Shown: one piece after another, positions 28,958-38,894 of the stretch | Layout of the letters: the number at the start of each line of letters is the position of its first letter | How positions within the stretch are numbered: position 1 is the first letter of the stretch | NCBI GenBank assembly: GCA_913063525.1 | Contig: CAJXYV010000004.1 | Span: 1 to 46,886, forward strand | Direction: 5' to 3' | DNA from: an uncultured Verrucomicrobiota bacterium | GTDB lineage: Bacteria; Verrucomicrobiota; Verrucomicrobiia; Verrucomicrobiales; Akkermansiaceae | Length of the DNA: 46,886 nt | The notes under the pieces: generated by a model | The model's database searches: none | What the model was told of the DNA's origin: nothing | What the model saw: the letters and a program-made list of their open reading frames with translations, nothing else | Made by a program: the position numbers and the translations under genes

Positions 28958-29992
28958 TCAGTCGGCAGGGCTGTTTTTACAGATAGGCATGCTGGGGCCG
29001 TCCACCCACTTACCGCTGAGCAGGGTTTCCTTTGGAACCAGCGGGATGCCGCGATCGTTGGCGCGGATCAGCGCGAGCAGCACGGCGCCCGCCGCCTCGC
29101 CGATCTCGAGGCCATTTTGATCGATGCCGGCACCGGCGGAACCTTCGCTAATGCCCATCGCCGCCAGCGCGACATCCTCAGGGACCCGCACGCCGAGCTT
29201 GGCCAATAGCACAGGCACCATGATTTGATCGCAGAGAATGGCATCGGGTTTTTCGTGGAGCAACCAACTGGCGATGAGCTGGTGGTCGTCGGCTCCCAGT
29301 GGTTTTTCGCAGAGCAGCGGGGTCACCCTGCGGGCTGCGGGTACCTGGGCGTTGACTTGGAGCAGCCCGCCGGTCCCCATGTGGGTGGTTTGGTTGATGC
29401 CGATGAAGCCGATGCGTTGGTAGCCCCGCTGCTGGATTTCGTGAAAGGCGAGGATCGTGTTGGTCGCGTGATCCGGGCCGACCAAATGGGAGGAAACCGC
29501 GGTCATGGAACGCCCGATGCGCACCACCGAAAAATCGTTCCACGGAAAAGCCGCCCAATCATCCGCCACGAAATCCTGCTGGGGTGGGATCACGATGCCC
29601 TGAATGTTGCGAACGTGCAGGATCTTCGCCAGACGTTGCAGCGACACGCTTTCATCGATGATGAACTCTTCGAGCCGATAACCGGAGGGGCGCACACTTT
29701 CTTCGAGCCCGGTCCAGTAGGCGTCGAATTCGCAGAACTTCCGAAGATTCGCCGGCAGCCTCCAGGCATTGAGCCAGGCGATGGAGGAATGGATCGACTT
29801 GGTCTGCGAATCTTGTTTGAAATTCGACAGTGCCGAGGCGGCGGAATTGGGCGAATATCCCATTTTGAGCGCGAGTGCCTGGATTTCCGACCGCAATGCC
29901 GCGGAAATCTGCGGACTATTCTTTAGGGCCAAAGACACGGTCGTGTGAGAAACACCTTGCACCTTGGCAATATCGCGTAGAGTGACTTTCAA
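28958..29992 (-). CDS. LacI-family transcriptional regulator (paralogue 2)
   Basis: VTLRDIAKVQGVSHTTVSLALKNSPQIS; high similarity along full length to the 25923-26951 protein. Confidence 0.92.
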   Translation of the reverse strand: MKVTLRDIAKVQGVSHTTVSLALKNSPQISAALRSEIQALALKMGYSPNSAASALSNFKQDSQTKSIHSSIAWLNAWRLPANLRKFCEFDAYWTGLEESVRPSGYRLEEFIIDESVSLQRLAKILHVRNIQGIVIPPQQDFVADDWAAFPWNDFSVVRIGRSMTAVSSHLVGPDHATNTILAFHEIQQRGYQRIGFIGINQTTHMGTGGLLQVNAQVPAARRVTPLLCEKPLGADDHQLIASWLLHEKPDAILCDQIMVPVLLAKLGVRVPEDVALAAMGISEGSAGAGIDQNGLEIGEAAGAVLLALIRANDRGIPLVPKETLLSGKWVDGPSMPICKNSPAD

Positions 29993-30069
29993 ATCTTACA
30001 AACGTTGGGGATGGACAAGCGTTTAACAGTAAAGGCTCCCAACAACGATTAGAAGTTCTCCTCTCTCTA

Positions 30070-30083
30070 CTTTACCGGTAAAG
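30070..30083. promoter_or_regulatory. Candidate LacI-family operator upstream of paralogue 2
   Basis: Perfect 14-bp palindrome CTTTACCGGTAAAG with central CG, upstream of the LacI start. Confidence 0.6.
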
Positions 30084-30158
30084 TTTTCATCTGGACCGCC
30101 GCAACCCCCTGCGGAATCCGAAACGAAGCCATCAAGGGGCGCTATTCCCCTTTTCGTT

Positions 30159-30935
30159 TTACCCGAGGAATCCCGTCAGTGGACTGGTGGCGCTGGCGCG
30201 ATCGAGGACTGCGGGCAGGCCGAGTTCGTAGGCTTCGCGGCCCGATTCGACGGCCATCCGGAAGGCGCGGGCCATGCGAACAGGGTCGCTGGCGATGGCG
30301 ATGGCGGTGTTGATGAGAACCGCATCAGCCCCGAGTTCCATGGCTTCGGCGGCGTGACTGGGGGCTCCCAAGCCGGCATCGACCACCACGGGGACGATGG
30401 CTTGATCGATGATGATGCGGATTTGATCGCGAGTGACCATGCCGCGGTTCGAGCCGATGGGGGCGCCGAGTGGCATCACGGTGGCGGTGCCGACTTCTTG
30501 GAGGCGCTTGGCCAGCACGGGATCGGCATTGATGTAGGGCAGGACGGTGAAGCCTTCTTTGACAAGGATTTCAGCGGCCTTGAGCGTCTCGATGGGGTCA
30601 GGAAGGAGGTAGGTGGGATCGGGGTGGATTTCAAGTTTGACCCACTTTGGCAGGCCGGCGGCAGCGGCGAGGCGGGCGAGGCGCACGGCTTCTTCGGCAT
30701 TCATGGCTCCGCTGGTGTTGGGCAGAATGAGGTATTTTTCGGAATCGATGAATTCGAGGATGTTGGCGTAGGGATCGCGTTGACCGCTGAGATCGGCGCG
30801 GCGCAGGGCGACCGTGACAATCTGGGTGCCACTGGCGGCGAGGGCGTCGCGCATCGACTCGTTGGATGGAAACTTGCCGGTGCCGAGGAAGAGGCGGGAG
30901 TCGAAGGCGCGGCCGGCGATGGTGAGAGTGGACAT
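30159..30935 (-). CDS. thiG: Thiazole synthase
   Basis: [75 protein letters not shown]. Confidence 0.95.
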   Translation of the reverse strand: MSTLTIAGRAFDSRLFLGTGKFPSNESMRDALAASGTQIVTVALRRADLSGQRDPYANILEFIDSEKYLILPNTSGAMNAEEAVRLARLAAAAGLPKWVKLEIHPDPTYLLPDPIETLKAAEILVKEGFTVLPYINADPVLAKRLQEVGTATVMPLGAPIGSNRGMVTRDQIRIIIDQAIVPVVVDAGLGAPSHAAEAMELGADAVLINTAIAIASDPVRMARAFRMAVESGREAYELGLPAVLDRASATSPLTGFLG

Positions 30936-30953
30936 GGGAAAAGATGCTGAATG

Positions 30954-31556
30954 TTAGATTTTGGATTCTAGATATTGGGAGAGCCACGATTCGAAGGTGG
31001 CGTGGTCGTGGAGGTCGTACTGCCAGCAACGGAAACCGAGATCGCGGCCGGTGGCGATGTTTTGTGGCAGGTCGTCGATGTAGATCGTCTCGGCGGGGAT
31101 GAGCCCGTGGCGGTCGATGGCGTGGTGGTAGATTTCGGGCTGGGGCTTGATGAAGCCGGTTTCGTAGGAGAGCACGCCGTCGTGGAAGAGGGCGAACTCG
31201 GGGAAGTTTTTGAAAATCCACGGGCAGTGGATGCCGTTGATGTTGGAGAACAGGATCAGGCGGTGGCCGCCGGCGGCCCACTGGCGCACGCAACGCCACA
31301 TCGGCTCGTTGGGGGTGAATATCTGCTGCCAGGCGTGGCGGAATTCGTCGGGACTGGCGTCGCTGCCTAATACGGCCAAGGCCCAGTCGATGTAGTCATC
31401 GACGGGGATTTTGCCAGTTTCGAACTCGTCCTTGCGTTCGAGCAAGCGGTGGAGGCGCGCGGCGGGGTCTGGCGTATTGGCGGGAAAGAGGCGGGACAAC
31501 GACGATTCGAAGTCGAAGTCGAGAAGCACGCGGCCGATGTCGATGAGGAAGGTCAC
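30954..31556 (-). CDS. HAD-superfamily hydrolase
   Basis: FLIDIGRVLLDFDF (HAD motif I variant), LFSNINGIH (motif II), KPQPEIYHHAIDRHGLIPAETIYIDDLPQNIATGRDLGFR. Confidence 0.88.
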   Translation of the reverse strand: MTFLIDIGRVLLDFDFESSLSRLFPANTPDPAARLHRLLERKDEFETGKIPVDDYIDWALAVLGSDASPDEFRHAWQQIFTPNEPMWRCVRQWAAGGHRLILFSNINGIHCPWIFKNFPEFALFHDGVLSYETGFIKPQPEIYHHAIDRHGLIPAETIYIDDLPQNIATGRDLGFRCWQYDLHDHATFESWLSQYLESKI

Positions 31557-31604
31557 GGGTGGGTAAAGGTGAAATGGGGAAGCTGAAAGTGGAAATCGGA
31601 GACT

Positions 31605-32711
31605 TTAGGGAGCGGCGCTTTGTTCGAGGATGAACGCGGCGGCTTGGATGGCACCGGAGTTGCGATCGTGGCGAATGAGGGCGTTTTTCATGGAGCGCCA
31701 GTGGGCGGCTTGGTTGGCGAGCAGTGCTTGGATGCTGCGGGTCAGGGCGGCAGGAGTTTCGGCGAGGTGGCCACCGCCGATGAGTTCGAGCAAGCGGAGA
31801 TTCCCCTCTTCTTGGCCAGGGACGAGGTGGTGGATGAGCATCGGGCAGCGGGCGGCGATGGCTTCGTGGACGGTCGCGCCGCCCGCCTTACCGACGACGA
31901 GATGGTGGCGAGTGAGCAACTGTGGGACCCGCCGCGTCCAGCCGATGAGCCGCACGCGGCCAGGATAGGCACGCTGGATTTCCCGCGCACGCGAATGAAG
32001 GAGCCGCACATTGCGGCCGAGGACGATGGTGAGTTGAACGTCCGGCGAGGCATCCAGCAGCGCGCGGCTGTGGCGGCGAACCAAAGGCAACTTGGCGGTA
32101 GGAAAGTAGAGGACGCGGAAGGGCTCGCAGGCGGCAGCGGATCCCACGGGCTGCATTTCGGCAAACGCCGGGTGCACGGGGAAGCCGGTGGCGACGATTT
32201 TTTCGCCGAGCAAGCCCTTGAGCATCATCGCTTGGCGGGTGGCGGAATCGGTGACGAGCCAGTGCTGGCACTTGGCCCGCAGCCAAGCGGCGTTGATTTC
32301 AATGGAGTCAGTCACCACGATAAAGACGGGGGTCGCCAGGCCATGGAGAATCCGCGCCAGGAAATACGGATAAAGCGGGTAGGTGCTGACGATGGCGGTC
32401 GGCTGGAATTCACGGATCAGATCCGCCAGTGCCGATTCGACCCGCCGCATGGGCCGCGAACGTTGTTTGCTCAAATCGCAGCGGTCGGTGGAGCGGTAGA
32501 TCGCCTCCCAAACGCGCGGGAAGTGGGTCGTCACGTAACGGTAGGCGTTGTTGACGAAGGAAGTAAGGCGCGGGGAGCCCAGCATGCAGGGGTCGCTGAC
32601 CTGAGTGACAGCGCCCACCGCATCGAGCGCGATGGCCAGATTTCTGGCGGCGCTGTTGTGCCCTTCACCGAAGGCGGCGGTAATAATGAGGATGCGCGGT
32701 GGTGCGGGCAT
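31605..32711 (-). CDS. MGDG synthase/MurG-like glycosyltransferase
   Basis: ILIITAAFGEGHNSAARNLAIAL N-terminus, VSTYPLYPYF and VVGKAGGATVHEAIAARCPMLIHHLVPGQEEGN donor-binding region. Confidence 0.85.
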   Translation of the reverse strand: MPAPPRILIITAAFGEGHNSAARNLAIALDAVGAVTQVSDPCMLGSPRLTSFVNNAYRYVTTHFPRVWEAIYRSTDRCDLSKQRSRPMRRVESALADLIREFQPTAIVSTYPLYPYFLARILHGLATPVFIVVTDSIEINAAWLRAKCQHWLVTDSATRQAMMLKGLLGEKIVATGFPVHPAFAEMQPVGSAAACEPFRVLYFPTAKLPLVRRHSRALLDASPDVQLTIVLGRNVRLLHSRAREIQRAYPGRVRLIGWTRRVPQLLTRHHLVVGKAGGATVHEAIAARCPMLIHHLVPGQEEGNLRLLELIGGGHLAETPAALTRSIQALLANQAAHWRSMKNALIRHDRNSGAIQAAAFILEQSAAP

Positions 32712-32807
32712 GAGTGGTTGCGCCGGAGATTTAGAGTGAGAGTTGCGTTGCGTCGAATGAGTTTTGCAGCTTTTCTTCCGGCGGAGATGGCACGCCAGGG
32801 GAAACCA

Positions 32808-33899
32808 ATGATTCTAAGGCCGGTCGATGAGTCTGCGGAACCGCAGACTCCAGTCGTCCGGCTTGAGAGCGATGATCCGCTGAGGCAGACAAAGCCAATC
32901 CGGCTGGAGATCCCTGCCGAAGAACACCAAACCAGCCTGCGCCTTGATTTGCCGAAGCCGGCGGTAGAGGAATTGCGCAGCTACGAACCGGGAATCGAAG
33001 CGTTAATCGAGACCGAAACGTACGACCCCGACAGTCTTGAGAAAAAATGGGGCGAGAAGCAGATCTTCTCCAAGGATTTCCCCTGGGGCTGGTTTGTGCT
33101 TTTCGGGATTCTGCTCGCGGGTGCCGTTCTATGGTCCTTGCAGCGGGTTGAAAAGGCGGAGGTCAAATCCGAGAACCTTCGAGCCGACACCCAATCCGCA
33201 CTCAAAAAAGAGGCCGATGAGGAAACCCAGGCGAGCAACGACATCGACCGCATTGAGGAAAGCATCCGCAATTTTTTTACGGCAGGGAGCGTGGATGGCA
33301 TGGCCCGCCTAGTCCGCCAGCCTGGGCGCGTTCGCCCCTTGATGGTCGAATACTACGCCATGAGGTCGCTGGTCCCGAATCGGTTGCTCCGAATCAAGCT
33401 GCTGCAACCACTGACGCTCGACAACCGTGCCAACTTCTGGGTGGCCAGCGTTGAGCTATCCAACAGCCGTGCCAGCAACCTCATCATCGAGATCCTCGAT
33501 TCGGGCGAACCGAGGATCGACTGGGAAACCTTTGTCTGCTATCAGCCGATGCCATGGGACAGCTTTGCCCAGGATCGGCCTACGGGCACCTCGTTCGACT
33601 TCAGGGTTTATATCGAGTCGGACAATTTTTTCAGTCACGAGTTCAAAAATGACAGCCAATGGAACTGTTTTCACCTCACCGCGCTGGACAGCGAAGAAGC
33701 GCTTTTTGGCTATGCGCAAATCGGCTCAGCAGTTTCGCAACAAATCATCGAGCTGCTTGGCAACAACGAGGGTAAAAAAACTTCGGTGATTCTGCGGGTG
33801 ATCATTCCAGCTGGCCTTCAGTCAAAGCGAGGGGTCGTGATTGAAAAGCTGATGAGTAGCCGCTGGCTTTATCTTGACCCGCCGGATTCCGGCTCTTGA
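32808..33899 (+). CDS. Hypothetical single-pass membrane protein
   Basis: ORF from ATG 32808 (MILRPVDESAEPQTP...) with TM WGWFVLFGILLAGAVLWSL; upstream part of the 31620-33899 ORF is antisense to the glycosyltransferase. Confidence 0.7.
   Translation: MILRPVDESAEPQTPVVRLESDDPLRQTKPIRLEIPAEEHQTSLRLDLPKPAVEELRSYEPGIEALIETETYDPDSLEKKWGEKQIFSKDFPWGWFVLFGILLAGAVLWSLQRVEKAEVKSENLRADTQSALKKEADEETQASNDIDRIEESIRNFFTAGSVDGMARLVRQPGRVRPLMVEYYAMRSLVPNRLLRIKLLQPLTLDNRANFWVASVELSNSRASNLIIEILDSGEPRIDWETFVCYQPMPWDSFAQDRPTGTSFDFRVYIESDNFFSHEFKNDSQWNCFHLTALDSEEALFGYAQIGSAVSQQIIELLGNNEGKKTSVILRVIIPAGLQSKRGVVIEKLMSSRWLYLDPPDSGS
32829..32850. repeat. REP-like perfect palindrome inside CDS
   Basis: GAGTCTGCGG-AA-CCGCAGACTC, 10-bp perfect arms. 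Confidence 0.75.
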
Positions 33900-33932
33900 T
33901 GTTTCCGCGGTATCCCGCAAACCTGCCCACCT

Positions 33933-36101
33933 TTGAACGCTCCTGCTTCCAAATCGCCGTCATTGATCCACGTCCTCTGCGGCAGCTCGGCATTTCTCGC
34001 GCTCCAATATGCCGCCGCGCTGTGGCGGCTGATGAGTTCTGCAGGTGAAATGGAAAACAAGTTCAACGCGCTGGCCCGCGACAAATACATGGGGTTTCTG
34101 GCCCTGCAGAATCTACAAATGGTCATCGCTTATGTGGCGCTAGCGGTCGTTGCGGCGGCTTTGATCCAGCCAATCGTGGCGCTTTGGACGGATCGTTCGA
34201 AAGATCAATCACCTCGCGCGGTCATTCTCCGCAGCCTCGGGATCACGGCGCTGCTGCACGGCTATTTCACGCTCCGCCTTGTCGATACGCGGCCGTATTT
34301 TCTCAGCGAAGCCGAGTTCGGCCAGTGGTATTACCAGATTTTAAAAATCATCCCCGCCGCAGCCAAGCCGGCGAGTCAGTTTGTCCTTTTCACCGCGCTG
34401 CCTGTCGCGGTCTTGGGCTTTGCCTCATTCTGGCAAATTCGGCACCACGGCCGCAGAGGGTGGGCGGTGGCGGCGCTCGCCTTCCCCGTCGTCTGGCTGA
34501 CGGCTGGCCTCCATGTCCCGTCGCAAAAAACGGCCGCCCCAAGCTCCGCCAGCAACAAGCCGATGAACGTCATGATCATCGGCTCCGACTCGCTGCGCGG
34601 GGACCTTCTCGGCTGCGCGGGCTACACGCCCCAACGCACCGATGGCCCGGCCAAGGCCGGCGTCTCGCCGGTGATCGATGCGCTGGCCAAACGCTCCAGC
34701 CGCTTTGAGAACTGCTACACGTCCATCGCCTCGACCATGGAGTCCGGCGTTCAGTTGATGTCGTCCCAGTACCCGCAGAGCCACGGCATCCGCCAAATGT
34801 ACCCCGACCAGAAGACCGTCGAGGCCACCCAAAAGCGCATCGAAACCCTGCCCACGCTGTTGCGCAAGCGCGGCTACGACACCGCCGCCATCGGCGACTG
34901 GTGCGCTGGATACTACGAAGTCCTGCCGCTGGGCATGGAGTACCTGTCGGTCTCGAGTTTTGACAACTTCAAAATCTACATGAGCCAGGCGGTGGTGATG
35001 GCGCACTTTGTGGTGCCGCTTTATTTCGACAACCCAATCGGTTACCGGATCTTCCCCCAGCTGCAGGCCTTCGCCCAGTTTGTCACCCCCGAGGTCGTCA
35101 CCGCGCGCGTCGAAAAACGCCTTAGCAGCGTCGCCAAGGAGCAAAAGCCGTTCTTTTGGCACGTCTTCTATTCCTGCAACCACCTGCCCTACCGCAGCCG
35201 CGAGCCCTACCGCAGCCTATTTGCCGATCCCACCTACCAAGGCCGCAACCGCAACGGCGTGGACTTCGACATCGACTCATTCATCGGCGGCACCGATCTC
35301 GAATCCAAGTGGCAAGCCCTGCCACCCAAGGAGATCAAGCAGATCCGCGCACTCTACGACGGCTGCACTCGCCAGTTCGACGACTGCGTGGAAAAAATCC
35401 TCGCCTCGCTCAAGAGCAACGGTCTTTCCGACAACACCATCGTCATCATCACCTCAGACCACGGCGACGATCACTACGAACCTGGCGTCACCCTCGGCCA
35501 CGGGCTGACCTTCAACGGCGGACTGCAAGCCAACCACCCGCCGATGATCGTTTACGTTCCCGGTGCCACGCCGCAGGTGATCCCGCAAACCGTGCGCCTG
35601 ATCGATGTGATCCCCACCCTCGCCGACCTTCTCGGGCAGGAAAAATCGCCAACCTGGCAGGGGCAGAGTTTCGCCGGCTGGATCCGCCAAACCGAAACCC
35701 CGATCGACCGCCCCTTCTATGGCGAAACCGGCTTCCCTTTCATTCAGTTCAAGGTCAAGGGCGTCGAGCGCCCGAAACTGCCGCCGATGGACGAGCTGAC
35801 CGGCATCGACTCCAGCTACAACTACCAGTTCGTCCTGAAAAAAGAATACTTGGATCGCCTGATCCAGGCCAAACAGCGCTGTTTAAAGACCCGCGATTGG
35901 AAACTGGTCTGCACGCCTACGGCACAAGGGACGCGCCACTACGCTCTTTTTCAAATGAGTCGCGACCCTTACGGAGAATCGGATCTCGCCGCCAGCCGCC
36001 CCGAAGTGCTCGCCCCGATGCAGGCGGCGCTCGAACGCTGGATGGATCAACACCGCGAATCCCCCATCGCCGAGATATTCCCCAACGGCGAGCCGCTGTG
36101 A
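33933..36101 (+). CDS. Sulfatase/phosphoethanolamine transferase-like membrane protein
   Basis: N-terminal TM segments; VMIIGSDSLRGDLLGCAGYTPQRT, IVIITSDHGDDHYEPGVTLGHG; apparent TTG start. Confidence 0.85.
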   Translation: MNAPASKSPSLIHVLCGSSAFLALQYAAALWRLMSSAGEMENKFNALARDKYMGFLALQNLQMVIAYVALAVVAAALIQPIVALWTDRSKDQSPRAVILRSLGITALLHGYFTLRLVDTRPYFLSEAEFGQWYYQILKIIPAAAKPASQFVLFTALPVAVLGFASFWQIRHHGRRGWAVAALAFPVVWLTAGLHVPSQKTAAPSSASNKPMNVMIIGSDSLRGDLLGCAGYTPQRTDGPAKAGVSPVIDALAKRSSRFENCYTSIASTMESGVQLMSSQYPQSHGIRQMYPDQKTVEATQKRIETLPTLLRKRGYDTAAIGDWCAGYYEVLPLGMEYLSVSSFDNFKIYMSQAVVMAHFVVPLYFDNPIGYRIFPQLQAFAQFVTPEVVTARVEKRLSSVAKEQKPFFWHVFYSCNHLPYRSREPYRSLFADPTYQGRNRNGVDFDIDSFIGGTDLESKWQALPPKEIKQIRALYDGCTRQFDDCVEKILASLKSNGLSDNTIVIITSDHGDDHYEPGVTLGHGLTFNGGLQANHPPMIVYVPGATPQVIPQTVRLIDVIPTLADLLGQEKSPTWQGQSFAGWIRQTETPIDRPFYGETGFPFIQFKVKGVERPKLPPMDELTGIDSSYNYQFVLKKEYLDRLIQAKQRCLKTRDWKLVCTPTAQGTRHYALFQMSRDPYGESDLAASRPEVLAPMQAALERWMDQHRESPIAEIFPNGEPL

Positions 36102-36162
36102 TCGCATTCTTGGATTGCCGCTTGAGTTTTGACCACTCGGCAGACAGCCTTCGCGGGTTGCT

Positions 36163-36903
36163 ATGAAATTCCTCGTCCCAATCGTCGCATTTTCACTCGT
36201 TGCCGGTCTCTCTGCCGCCGAGGCGCCAAAGATATTCGCCGGCCTTTTTGAGCAGAACGTGCCCCTGATGGGTCAGATCGGCGTCATCATGCCGCCGCCC
36301 GAAATCGACAAGTACGTCGCAAAAGTCGAAAGCGCCGCTCGCAAAGATCCGAAGTGGTTCCGCGAATTTTCAAGCCAAGCCAAGCCCGGCGCCCCGCTGC
36401 CCTACGACGAACGGCTCGGCCTGACCAAAACCGAATACGACGAATACCTCGTGCTTTGGAATAAACGCGAGTTTAAGCCGATGGAGGAAGTCAAGTTGCT
36501 GCTGCGCCAGACTGCCGGCGATACGTGGTCGATCACGTCCACCGGCGGTGCCAGTTCCATTTCCACCCTGCGCTACTCCGCCAAAACCGACAGCTTCCGC
36601 TCGCCCAGCGGCGAACTGAAACGCATCGAGGACATCAAGGCGGACACGACCAGCATTCTCGGCGAATGGACCGGGATGGAATGGAAGTTCGAGGAAGAAA
36701 CCGGCCTCGGCAAAACCAAGGAGAACTTCGCCCTCGGCCGCCTCGCCGACAAAAGGTACGGCATCATCGTCTATCGGGCGCAGGAGCTGTCGTCCGAAGG
36801 CACCCGCCTGCTCGATAAAAGCCTGGTCGTGCGTTTCCCACTCGGCAAAGTCGCGCCTGCCAAAGAAACCGCACCAGCCCCCAAGCCGCCCTCGAAGAAG
36901 TAG
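36163..36903 (+). CDS. Hypothetical secreted protein
   Basis: Signal-like MKFLVPIVAFSLVAGLSAAEA; good codon-phase ORF between sulfatase and rsmD. Confidence 0.7.
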   Translation: MKFLVPIVAFSLVAGLSAAEAPKIFAGLFEQNVPLMGQIGVIMPPPEIDKYVAKVESAARKDPKWFREFSSQAKPGAPLPYDERLGLTKTEYDEYLVLWNKREFKPMEEVKLLLRQTAGDTWSITSTGGASSISTLRYSAKTDSFRSPSGELKRIEDIKADTTSILGEWTGMEWKFEEETGLGKTKENFALGRLADKRYGIIVYRAQELSSEGTRLLDKSLVVRFPLGKVAPAKETAPAPKPPSKK

Positions 36904-36939
36904 CGTCTGGGCGGTGATCTTGCATCACTCCAAATCTCC

Positions 36940-37491
36940 ATGAGAATCATTGCCGGAAAAGCCGGTCGCATCGCTATCAAGGTTCCTTCGGCCGTCGCTC
37001 GACCCACCACCGACTTTGTCCGCCAAGCGGTTTTCTCCATCCTCGGCGAGCGCGTGGAAAACGCGCGGGTGCTCGATCTCTTCGCCGGCTCCGGTGCCCT
37101 CGGGCTCGAGGCTCTCAGCCGCGGTGCCTCGTTTTGCAGTTTCGTCGATGAAAGCCGGCAGGCGATCAATGTCATCAGCGAGAACCTGAAAAAGGCTAAA
37201 CTCGATGGTGGCCATCCCGTCAAAGCGGAGGTCGTGCCCTTCCTCAAGCGCGATGCCGCCAGCTACGATCTCATCTTCATCGATCCACCCTATTGGAAAT
37301 ACTACGGCGACACCGACCACGTCACCGATCTTCTCAAAAGCGGCCTGCTCCCGCCTCGACTTGCCACGGGCGGATGGTTGATCGTCGAGGTCTCTTCTCA
37401 CCTGAGCTCCCCCGTCTCGGAAGACTTCACACTCGTCGCCCGCCGTGAGTACGGCAACAGCACCATCCTGATTTACGAAGCCCAAAAGTAG
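36940..37491 (+). CDS. rsmD: 16S rRNA (guanine(966)-N(2))-methyltransferase
   Basis: MRIIAGKAGRI, RPTTDFVRQAVFSIL, VLDLFAGSGALGLEALSRGA, LIFIDPPYWK. Confidence 0.93.
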   Translation: MRIIAGKAGRIAIKVPSAVARPTTDFVRQAVFSILGERVENARVLDLFAGSGALGLEALSRGASFCSFVDESRQAINVISENLKKAKLDGGHPVKAEVVPFLKRDAASYDLIFIDPPYWKYYGDTDHVTDLLKSGLLPPRLATGGWLIVEVSSHLSSPVSEDFTLVARREYGNSTILIYEAQK

Positions 37492-37554
37492 GCTTGGACT
37501 GCCACGCGCCATCCGCCTTTACGACCCCGAGATCGCCCTCTATTCTCGCCCGCG

Positions 37555-38829
37555 ATGCGATTATTCACCGCCCTGAGCATTTACCGACTGCTGCTGCCGC
37601 TGCTTTTTATCGCAGCGTTTCCCGGCTGGGTGGTGAAAATGCTGCGCCGCGGCGGATTTGGCACCCACCTGGGTGAACGCGCGGCCATTTACTCCATCCC
37701 CGTGGAGGATGAACCCTGCGCTGCGGTGCACGTCCATGCCGTGAGTGTCGGCGAAGTTTTCCTCGCCCTGAAGCTCATTCGTCAGTGGTCAGACAGCGAG
37801 CCGGAACGCCGATTTGTGCTGGCAACCGGCACCGCCACCGGCCATGCCGTGGCCACTGCAGCAAACCTCGCCGGACTGCGCGTGACTTACTCCCCACTCG
37901 ACTTCCCATGGATGGTCCGCCGCTACCTCAACCGCTTTGAGCCTTCGCAAATCGTCCTGATCGAGGCCGAAGTCTGGCCCCACCTCCTACTCGCCAGCCG
38001 CGCGCGGGGCATCCCCGTCCGCCTCGTCAACGCCCGCATGTCGCCGCGATCCGCCCGCCGCTTCACCCGCTTCGCCGCCTGGCTGCGGCCGATCTATCGC
38101 TTGATAGACGCTGTCGCCGTCCAAGACGAGGCCGACACCGCGATCTGGCAAACGCTGGGAATCCCCCGCGATAAAATCCACGACACCGGCAGCCTGAAGT
38201 TCGATCCCGGCAGCGGTGGTGCCCCCGCGCTGCATCCGGAGTTTCAAGCGATGCTCGACGCTTTTGGTCAATATCGCCGCCTCGTTCTGGCGGCCAGCAC
38301 CCACGCCGGTGAGGAGGCATGGATTGCAAGCGCCATCCGCCAAGCCGATCCCGCCGCGCTCGCCATCATCGTCCCGCGCCACGCCGAGCGGCGCGCAGAA
38401 GTGAAAGCCGAGCTCGAAAACGCCGGCTTCGAGGTCGTCCTGCGCTCGAACTTCACCCCGCCGCAGCGACCCGAAGTCGCCTGTCTCGTCATCGACACCA
38501 CCGGCGAACTCCGCGACTGGACCGCCCACGCCGACGCGGTGATCATCGGCAAAAGCTTCCTTTCCCAAGGCGGACAAAATCCCTGCGAAGCGATTCTTGC
38601 AGGCAAACCCGTCATCTGCGGCCCGCACATGGAAAACTTCCAGCCGCTCGCCAGCCGCCTCATCGCTGCTGGCGGATGCCTTTGCGCGGGGAATCACGAA
38701 GAACTCGCGCGCGCTATTCTCACCGCGCTCGACCCGCGGGAATCCCAAGCCCTGGTCGAACACGCCTCGGCCTTACTCGCCCATCACGCCGGAGCCACCC
38801 AGCGGATTCTCGCGATTTTGACCGCTTGA
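37555..38829 (+). CDS. waaA: 3-deoxy-D-manno-octulosonic-acid (Kdo) transferase
   Basis: VHAVSVGEVFLALKLI, TATGHAVA, LIEAEVWPHLL, GGQNPCEAILAGKPVICGPHMENF. Confidence 0.93.
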   Translation: MRLFTALSIYRLLLPLLFIAAFPGWVVKMLRRGGFGTHLGERAAIYSIPVEDEPCAAVHVHAVSVGEVFLALKLIRQWSDSEPERRFVLATGTATGHAVATAANLAGLRVTYSPLDFPWMVRRYLNRFEPSQIVLIEAEVWPHLLLASRARGIPVRLVNARMSPRSARRFTRFAAWLRPIYRLIDAVAVQDEADTAIWQTLGIPRDKIHDTGSLKFDPGSGGAPALHPEFQAMLDAFGQYRRLVLAASTHAGEEAWIASAIRQADPAALAIIVPRHAERRAEVKAELENAGFEVVLRSNFTPPQRPEVACLVIDTTGELRDWTAHADAVIIGKSFLSQGGQNPCEAILAGKPVICGPHMENFQPLASRLIAAGGCLCAGNHEELARAILTALDPRESQALVEHASALLAHHAGATQRILAILTA

Positions 38830-38894
38830 AACTCACTGACATTTTGATGCAAGCGGAGTTTGTCATTTTCAGATTCCCTTCATAGAGTTCGCGC

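Noticed and set aside
31620-32807. N-terminal extension of the 31620-33899 plus-strand ORF
   Set aside because: Antisense to the MGDG-synthase-like gene; an ATG at 32808 gives a sensible protein.
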